Below are positions 56,592 through 64,000 of a stretch of DNA of 64,000 bases, piece by piece. The notes below the pieces were generated by a model. The model was given only the letters and a program-made list of their open reading frames with translations, was not told where the DNA came from and searched no databases. The stretch's first letter is position 1. The number at the start of each line of letters is the position of its first letter. Source of the DNA: Entomortierella parvispora (lineage: Eukaryota; Mortierellomycota; Mortierellomycetes; Mortierellales; Mortierellaceae); NCBI GenBank assembly GCA_963573315.1, contig OY752142.1:1674001-1738000 (forward strand), written 5' to 3'. The position numbers and the translations under genes were made by a program.

Positions 56592-58739
56592 CTAGTTCTT
56601 AATGTACTCCTTCAACTTTCTAAGTCTCTCCACAGCCGCATCCAGAGTCTCGTCCGTCTTGCAGAACGCAAAGCGAGCAAAGTTTTCGGCCAATGCCTGG
56701 TTGGGCTTGGAGTAAAACTCGGTCGGGGGGATGGCACAGACTCCAATCTCCTTGGTCAACCAGTAGCAGGTCCTGAAATCCTTAGGACGACGGTGCAACA
56801 GTTCTGGGAACTCAAAGTTCTCGGGCACTTGGATCTTGTCCGTGTTCACCAGGATAAAGTAGGATCCCTCAGGAATGGTGCATGGCAGACCCAACTCTCT
56901 GAAGACAGACAACAGCTTTTCCCGTTTGTGGTCATAAGCGCTGATCTGACTTCCAAAGAACCCACGCTCATCCGCCTGCTCAAATCCGACGGCGATCGCC
57001 TCCTGAAGAGGCGAGTTCACACAGAAGACGATGCGGGTATGGGCAGCCAATGCGGGCTCGACCAGAGCCTTGGGTCCGATCAACCAACCGATGCGCCAAC
57101 CAGTCGTGCCAAAGGTCTTGCCTCCACTTCCGACAGTAATGGTACGCTCCCACAATCCATCCAAGGTGGCAATGCGCTGATGGCTACTGGGGTTAAAGTA
57201 AAGACGATCGTACTACACAGTGGCAGAAAATCAAAGTCAGCGATCTTGGTCAGGTAAAAAGGTGTTGCGTCCTTGTATAAAAAGTTTTTTCGTCTCTTAC
57301 CACTTCATCACTAATGATCAACAAGTTGTGCTTGGTCGCAAGAGCACCGATCTCCTCCAATTCTTCCCGTGAAAAGACCTTGCCAATGGGGTTGTGAGGG
57401 GTGTTGAGCACAATGATCTTGGAACGGGGAGTGATCTTGGACTCCAGCTCCTTGATATCAATCTTCCATTCGCTGGCCTTCATGTCCTTTGAAATATCGC
57501 CCTTGGGACGGATGGGGCAGTATACAGGGACGCCTCCATTCATGGTGATGTTGGACTGCAAAGTTGGGGGAGTAGAGTGATTAGAGCGAGGATATCAGGG
57601 CATGAGAGCTGCCAGTTTGAGACGACCGCTCCTTGGCATTTGAGTTCCTGTGATTCCTTTCGTGTGCCCTTGCATCACTTACAATATACTGGTCAAAAAA
57701 GGGCTCCATGAGAATGACTTCAGATCCCTCGTCAAGATATCCTGCAAAAATGCTGAAAATTCCTATAAAATAAACGCAAAATTCCCCAATGGAGGTCATC
57801 ATGTCAGTCATTTTGTTCCAAAACATTTTGCGATCTTGTCTGTTCAAGACTCACCCTCGTTGGCACCAGCAGTGACCACAATCTCAGTCTCAGGGTCCAA
57901 TGTTCGGTTGAACAAGGGGCTGTACGACTTTGCCAATGCCTGTTGGTATTTTTCATGGGGTTGAATGAAAAAAGAAATAGAGCGTGAGAAAATACGTCGC
58001 GAAAGTAAAGAAAAAAAAGAAAACCACAGTCTTGAGTACAAGAAGCCTGATCGCTCTTACGTTTCTCAGTCTTGGGCGGCCCTTGGGGTGACTATACTGG
58101 TTGCACTCATTGCGAGTGACAGCGTCGCGCGCAGCCTCAACCACAAAGTCTGGAGGGGGGAAGCTATCCAAGTTGAATCGGGGATGAGACGGTGAGGTGA
58201 GACGTTGAAGAGAAACAAAAACAGCAGATCTGGAATATGAACTAGAGATATTTCAATTACTTCATAAATCCCTGACCAAGGTTAACGGCCTGGCACTCGA
58301 GGGCCAAGGGTGTAAAGATCGACCAGACTAAGTGAGCAGGCAGTGTCTTAGAAGTTTAGAACCTTGATACTCCAAAACAGCAACGAAAGCGACAGCACGG
58401 GCGTTGGACAGCCGTTACTGCAGCTGCAGTTTGCCGTCGCGATGTTGGTGCGGCAATCAGAGTATGCTTTACGCAGCGCGGCGTAAACGAGACCGTGGTT
58501 GTCTGTGGAATGAGTCACCTCGAAGTCGGAGGGAGGAAAGGTTACTCACCATCTTGTTCGAAATGAGCAACGCGTTCAGCGCGAGGGATCACGACGGGGG
58601 CAGCCATTTTTGGAGCGGAGGAAAGGAGACGGCGGGCGGTTTGCTGAAAGGTGGATTGAGGCAGGATGCGCGAAGCGGATGGAGAGGAGAGGAGAGGAAG
58701 GGATCTCGATGCAGAGAGATTGATGATCCTGGCCAGCAT
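56592..58739 (-). CDS. BNA3: Kynurenine-oxoglutarate aminotransferase (BNA3/KAT III type)
   Basis: Minus-strand exons cover 58739-58550, about 58317-58256, 58165-58064, 57930-57855, 57760-57690, 57555-57300 and 57213-56592 (inner limits approximate). The N-terminus MLARIINLSASRSLPLLSSP to RRLLSSAPK is a mitochondrial presequence, with a second Met at MAAPVVIPR. The fold type I aminotransferase motifs are VWSIFTPLALECQAVNLGQG, then FPPPDFVVEAARDAV, NQYSHPKGRPRLRN, VVTAGANEG, IIVLNTPHNPIGKVFSREEL and LIISDEVYDRLYF. The PLP lysine lies in GSGGKTFGTTGWRIGW, and the carboxylate Arg in ARFAFCKTDETLD. It converts kynurenine to kynurenic acid and may act on other amino acids. Confidence 0.92.
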
Positions 58740-58908
58740 GGAATTGTGAGAGGAGAGGGTGAGATTTGACAGGGAGGAGACAAAAGAACAAAAAAAAAAA
58801 TGAGTCCGCTGTGTCACATCATTTCTGCCCGAAATTGTATGATGTGGACAAATGACAGATCTTTTTTTTATTTTTTTATTTTTTTATTGCCGCTTTCAAA
58901 TGCTGCAG

Positions 58909-61900
58909 CTACTGCAGCTGCAAGGCAGACGCGGCCATGCCTAGAGTATGCACATCCAGCCACAAGCGGCGGCTACTCTCAGGATCTGTTTCTTCCGCTG
59001 CGCCCGATCCCTGCTTGACTCTGGCGAGGACGAGGTCAAGCATCGTCTCTAGCTGACTCAATTGACTCCGCCTCGTCTCTTTGTCGGCCAAATCAGCCGA
59101 ATCGTTCTTTTCAACAGACGCCCGCAGCTGTCGTAGGATACGGGGGACATATTTTCCCGAAGCATGCACCATGGTGTCCGTCCACGACTGGAAAACGATC
59201 ATGGTCACAATGTGAAGCATGAGTGCCGCATCGGATTGCGGCGCGAGTCCAGTGAGTGCGTGTCGAAGCTCTTGCATATGTTTCTTCAGCAAGTGCCTAG
59301 TAAAACAACGTTGTCGTTAATACAAATAGCCAGTTGAATGTGGATCATTAGCCAGCGTTCTTGTTCGCAACTTACTCGTCCGTGTTTCCAGCCGAGGCAT
59401 TTGTCCATTTCGACGAAAGCTTCACCCAAACATCTAAAAACTCGATCAGATTCTTGTGTTTTCCACTCCCCGCAGTCAGTTTTCGAAGCTTTTGAATCGA
59501 CTCGAGTTCTTCTGCTGAGGCGAACTCCAGCAGTACGGATGCCTCTTCAGTGGGGATACTTTCTATGGACAAAAAGTCGACCTGGCTCTTAGACAGGCCT
59601 TGCAGACGTTCACGGGCTTCGATGGCATCCTTGGATACATTCGGCGTTGGCTCTGGGTGCTTGACTGCGATGTTCAGTAGAGCGCGATCTAGCAATCGCA
59701 CACACAACGTCTGCAAAAGATACTTGCTGAGAGAGTTTTTGACAGAGGAATCTAGTATCGTAACAATCAAAGCCAGTATTAGGGTCTTGCCATTATGATA
59801 TACGCACAGGTTCAGCCAAGTTACCTTCAAACAAGTCGACTGCATCAGCGTACAGACGAATGTTGTCCGACAGGGGATGTACATCGGGCACTTCAAGATC
59901 AATATTCTCCTTAACGGTCGTCTCCTCGGCATGGAATTGATCATCTTCTTGTGCAGCTTGCGTCAGGACCATCGATCGGTTACGTTCACGGAGATTCTGC
60001 AATAACTCATTATGTAAAGCACCGGCAACAGCGTTGACAAGAACGGAGTCAAATTCTGGCTCCATCTCTTTGACTTCATCCTTTACGTCTTGAATTGTTA
60101 AAAAGTCCTGAAGCTGTTTCTTAACGAGGGAGTCTTTGGACTCGGTAGTTTTTTTGGTCTTCGTGCCTTTGCGTGATCCACTCGCTTTCGATGGGTTTTC
60201 GAAATGACTCTTGAAGGTTGCATATCCACCGGAAGGTTCTCCTGCATCCTCCTGGTTGTCGATGAGATCATTAGAGCCGAAAGAAAGCCTCCACGAGAAG
60301 AGGGCTTTCGCTTTTCTATCCAACAGGGGTCCCATCTTTAGCAGACACTTTTGAAATTGTCCTGATGTGACAACTATACTGCCCTGAAGAACAATGACCT
60401 CCTGCGGAGATCCTCCTCCCAAGCCTGTCAAAGAGTTATCCTGGTCAGGAGCAATTGCAATGCGAGTGGTAGGTTCTGCGAGGCTAGGCAGTTGACGCAG
60501 CAAGCTCGTTACATCTTCTTTTGTGAGTGGTGTTGGTAGTAGTGGCTATGTGGAACAACGGAATTGTGCCATGGTTAAGCAATTGTCCTCTATAGTCAAA
60601 ACGAACGTGACACGGCAATCCACCTGCTACCAACCTTGACGTCAATCCATGATAGATTCGAAATGGCGTCCTCAACACTGGCATCGACAAGGGACCAAAT
60701 GCTATCGTTTACGATATGTGAGTCCAGCAACAAAGTCGCCGAATGGTTGGCCTGCAGGTAACCTTTGGGATCCATAATTCCTCGTTTCCTTATGGCATCA
60801 AGTTCTGAAATGCAGTTATGTTAGCGGTAGCTCAGAATGATATATTTCCAACACATTCAGCTGGGCCTACCGATGAAACCGTTGTTCCTGAAGAAAGTCT
60901 CTATCCACTCAGTCTGAAGCTGTTCGTAGGGTCGTGGAACAAATGTTCCTTGCTCGTTGGTTCCCTTAAAGGCACCAGGAAGTGCTTGCTCTTTAGAGAG
61001 GGATTCACATAAGCTAAAAAATAACTGGTCCAAGACGGCGTGTCGAAGCTTTAGAGTCTGTAGTGTCGCTGGTCTAAAACGGTAATGTTCGTGGGCTGTT
61101 AGGCTTGAGAATACAACAATTAGAACCTCAGCATTTGAAATCTGTATCCATTTCATAAAAGTACTCTTTCAGTTCCAGGAAAGTTGTCCGGAGTTTTGAT
61201 TTTTCCTGGTCCAAGAACCATGGCGCTACGATAAGACTGCGATCCAAGATATCCCATTGGCCTTCGATGGATTGGCCCACACGATCTCGAAGAAACTAGA
61301 TATAGAAAGCATTAGAGGTGTCATTATCGTCCATTTGTACAATGATTGTCAACGTAGATGGTCTGTCTGTACCTGACGCATGAAGTCAATCCCGAATTTG
61401 TGCTTTCGGCATTGTTCCGCCACCAATAAGTAGCCTTTCTGAGCAAGATCAGTGTTCATCTGGTCCGTCAAACTGTCAAGGTAGTCACTAGAGGCCCGAA
61501 AGGTCCAAAAGGTCCAAACACATTAGGTCTCCAGATTCTGTTAACGCAGCAAATTTTGATCGAGCGAGGGTTATCCAAGGTAGCAAGAACCCGTACACTT
61601 TGACAAGTTCGTCCTGAACCTGAACAACTTCAGTTGACTTTTGGCGAATGAGGTCCTGAATGCGATCCTGGATATCCGAGGCAGTGGCATTCAGGGCCTT
61701 GGGTAAATCCAAGATGCTGACGCGACCTGTATTTTATGGAGGGATGTTTCAGCAGTGAGGAAGTGAGTTGCTCCCGTCTTTTCCCACGCAGAAGTAAGTG
61801 TCATCCTGTTCTAGCGAGGACACTGTACCGTTGCGCTTCTCCAGCTGAAGGAGGATATCGTCCTGCAGCTGCTGCTGGGTGATGAATGTCTTTCCATCAG

Positions 61901-62048
61901 CTCCGGTGGCGATGTCGGCGATGTACCCGAGTCGCAAAAGACTGTGAACGAGGTCCGCGCATGCATCTTCGGACAGACTAGTGGGCCCCTGCAAGTCCTC
62001 AGGGCTGTCGGACTGACCGAAGAGGGTCTTCCAGATGGCGTTGGTCAT
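58909..62048 (-). CDS. UFL1: E3 UFM1-protein ligase 1 (UFL1)
   Basis: A multi-exon gene on the minus strand, about 750-800 residues. The N-terminal WH-like part reads LVHSLLRLGYIADI, ADGKTFITQQQLQDDILLQL, and after a splice GRVSILDLPKALNATASDIQ and YLDSLTDQMNTDL. The central region is the most diagnostic: NNGFIG, FDELDAIRKRGIMDPKGYLQ, IVNDSIWSLVDASVEDAIS, WIDVKPLLPTPLTKEDV. A charged Lys-rich linker follows, then a helical C-terminus with DNIRLYADAVDLFEG, LMLHIVTMIVFQSWTDTMVH and YVPRILRQL. The order and length match UFL1 from animals and plants. UFL1 transfers UFM1 to targets such as ribosomal protein uL24 at the ER. Some exon limits near 61100-61700 are not resolved. Shares a 207-bp promoter with the APEH gene. 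Confidence 0.92.
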
Positions 62049-62255
62049 TGTGCAGAGAAGGGAGAGGGCTGATTCGTGTCCAAGAAAGGGATGCATGCAA
62101 TGCGCCCTGAACCTTCGAGCCTGAAAGTGACGTGCTTTGCTCCCAACGGGCAGAGGGTCCCTTTCTGTCGTTGTTCCTTTTTCTTCCCACCCTTTCTCTT
62201 CTTTCTTCTCCTCATTCGACTTCCTGTTCCTCTTCCTCTTCTTCCTTCATCAGCA
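62049..62255. promoter_or_regulatory. Bidirectional promoter UFL1 / APEH
   Basis: Only 207 bp separate the two start codons, so both genes must share regulatory DNA. The plus strand becomes CT-rich toward the APEH start. No TATA-like element was recognised. Confidence 0.6.
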
Positions 62256-64000
62256 ATGTCCACTCCTCAGGAAATATTCAAGGCCCTGGCTGCCATTCCC
62301 ACCTACTCGGACGCAGTCATCCTCCCAAACTCAACTAATACCACCCTCAGTACGACTGTTCTGAACTTCTCTGGCCGGCGGTTCTAAAGACGGCGTGCTG
62401 CAGATCGCTGACCGAGCTCTGCTTATATCATCTATTATCTTCAATAGACATCCAGGTATCTCTTTCACAAAGAGATCTCGAACGGGATGTCCGCCGTAAA
62501 TTCACTCGATCGCTCGTCGCCACTGTGGGGAACAAGTCGATTCCTCTTGTGATCAATGGCCCCTCTATCGATACCGGTAACGCAGTCGCTCAGGTCATCT
62601 CGCCTTCTGGACAATACAGTGCTGTTTTGCGGTCCATTGCTGGAGAAAAGAAGAAGCTTTTTGTCGAGGTAAAAAAAAGACGCGTGGTATTGCATCAACG
62701 GCACGGAGGTTGGGATTCACTTGTATTAACGGCCGTTTGTCGTATTTCTCAGATCTGGTCTGAGGGCTCAATTTCGCAACTTTTGGATACGACTGCCCTT
62801 CACGACGACTTTTACGCCGACACGACATTTGGAGGGCTGCAGTTCTCACGCGATGAGACCAAGTTTGTTTACGTGGCTGAGCGCAAAAAGACCGAGGATA
62901 TCACAGAAAAGTTCAACTTCAAACCCGACTGGGGCGAGACGTTCACGGGCAAAAGGGATCCAGCTCTTGTTGTCGTGAATTTGGACAACTTTGAGGTCAA
63001 AGTGCTGGATGCATTCGATACCGACATGAGTCCAGGACAACCCATTTTCACTCATGACTCCAAGGCCATTATCTTTACCGGTTACCATCGCAGCCCTCAG
63101 TCGTATGGCATTGTGTACTGCCAGAACAGATTTACTGGCCTTTATCAGGTTAGCCTGGATGGAACCGGGTTGAAGTCTCTGACAAAGGAGTTGAAGAGTG
63201 CGCGCTCCCCCAGACTCAGCAATGATGGGTCTACTTTGGTCTTCCTCTCCAATGCTGCCAACGGTCCCCATGGCAGCTGTGCTAAACTATGCAAGATCGA
63301 TACGGCTTCGGGTCAAGTCTCGACAGTCGTGGATATTGTACGCACCCCAGATGCCGAGACTGGATTCCCAGGACTCTATGTTGATCAGCTCCCAAAGGAT
63401 CTTTGGCTTTCTCCCACAAAGATTGCTCTTTCCACTGCCTGGAGATCCAGACGTACAGTGGTATCCATTGACCTTGAGTCAGGTGAAGTTCAGGAGCTGA
63501 CTCTATCCTCAAGTTATCCTGGAGCGACCACTGTGCTTTTTGCAAACTCACGCTGGATTTTGGCAACTTACTCGACACCAACAGAGCCTTGGATGCTTTT
63601 CTTGGGACAGGTGGATTTTGAAAAGAACCACAAGGATCTCAAGGTCCATTTCACAGTGCTTGAGAGTAGCAAGGTCGAGAAGGCGAAGGGCTTTTACCAA
63701 CCCCATTCCTGGTCAATTGTCAACAAAATTCCTGGCCAGCTTGAGACTCTGGAGACGATTCTTGTGGAGCCATTCAAGTCCAATAGCAGAGCTCAACAGT
63801 CTACGGCTGTCAGTGGGACGAGACCACCTCTTGTGATCTTTCCACATGGAGGACCTCACAGTGGATTTGCTGCTGAATTCGCTATTGTCAGCTTGGTCTT
63901 GGTCGGTCTTGGCTTCACGGTTGCCTGCGGTAAGAATGGCACTTTATAATACGATTTTAAGGAGTGACTCAAGCACATTCTGACATGCATTTTCTGATAG
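62256..64000 (+). CDS. Acylaminoacyl-peptidase (APEH, S9C), N-terminal part
   Basis: Exons 62256-62349, 62448-62668 and 62753-63929 are in phase; a donor at 63930 opens an intron whose acceptor (TGATAG) coincides with the window end. The visible 497 or so residues are the N-terminal region and beta-propeller: MSTPQEIFKALAAIPTYSDA, SQRDLERDVRRKFTRSL, HDDFYADTTFGGLQFSRDE, DWGETFTGKRDPALVVV, and SYGIVYCQNRFTGLYQVSLD. The start of the hydrolase domain follows (PPLVIFPHGGPHSGF, with the oxyanion HGGPH). The catalytic Ser, Asp and His lie beyond the edge. The enzyme removes N-acylated residues from blocked peptides in the cytosol. No dipeptidyl-peptidase features are seen. Confidence 0.88.

Overview
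The window looks like nuclear DNA of an early-diverging filamentous fungus, most likely Mortierellomycota (Mortierella in the broad sense). The genes are mostly split by short (about 55-110 bp) GT-AG introns and lie on both strands with tight spacing. Intergenic tracts are pyrimidine-rich. The gene set mixes typical fungal proteins (PIL1-type eisosome protein, GEP4, MET2, a DUF1746/Dsc4-like protein) with genes that Dikarya have largely lost (EBP-type sterol isomerase, UFL1, RPAP3 C-terminal domain, Btz/CASC3, TYSND1/DEG15). The taxonomic call is inference from gene content; no marker sequence was compared.

Layout. 1-2.1 kb: end of a DUF1746 gene, then the sterol isomerase gene EBP. 2.5-11.8 kb: a decayed island. 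It holds an ERG6 (sterol C-24 methyltransferase) pseudogene, a 4018-bp hAT DNA transposon with 383-bp inverted repeats and an 8-bp target duplication, and two degenerate antisense 28S rDNA pieces. Between those pieces are two intact ORFs of bacterial appearance (a PilV/shufflon-like protein and a DUF6623-like protein). 11.8-22 kb: NTF2-like mitochondrial protein, GEP4, PIL1-like, a type I membrane protein, a secreted His/Lys-repeat protein and an arrestin-like protein. 22.2-22.9 kb: a perfect 32-bp palindrome and a divergent inverted pair of identical tRNA-Gln(CTG) genes. 24.7-42.2 kb: protein kinase, ArfGAP, GH20 hexosaminidase-like, peroxisomal protease TYSND1/DEG15, RPAP3, ADA3 and YOS1. 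42.5-64 kb: acid phosphatase, GMP synthase, a small mitochondrial protein, Btz/CASC3-like, BCAS2, mitochondrial bL33, MET2, kynurenine aminotransferase, UFL1, and the N-terminal part of acylaminoacyl peptidase, which runs off the right edge.

Functional threads. Sterol synthesis: a live C-8 isomerase lies beside a dead C-24 methyltransferase copy, which would fit 24-desmethyl sterols such as the desmosterol reported from Mortierella alpina. Proteostasis and assembly: RPAP3 (R2TP), UFL1 (UFMylation), Dsc4-like and acylpeptidase. RNA metabolism: BCAS2, Btz/CASC3 and ADA3. Organelle biology: GEP4, bL33m, the kynurenine aminotransferase presequence, and a peroxisomal protease whose SKL tail exists only after its last intron is removed. 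Exon boundaries were placed by hand from GT/AG sites and reading-frame continuity; most gene models close in frame. First exons and a few splice sites are marked uncertain where they are.
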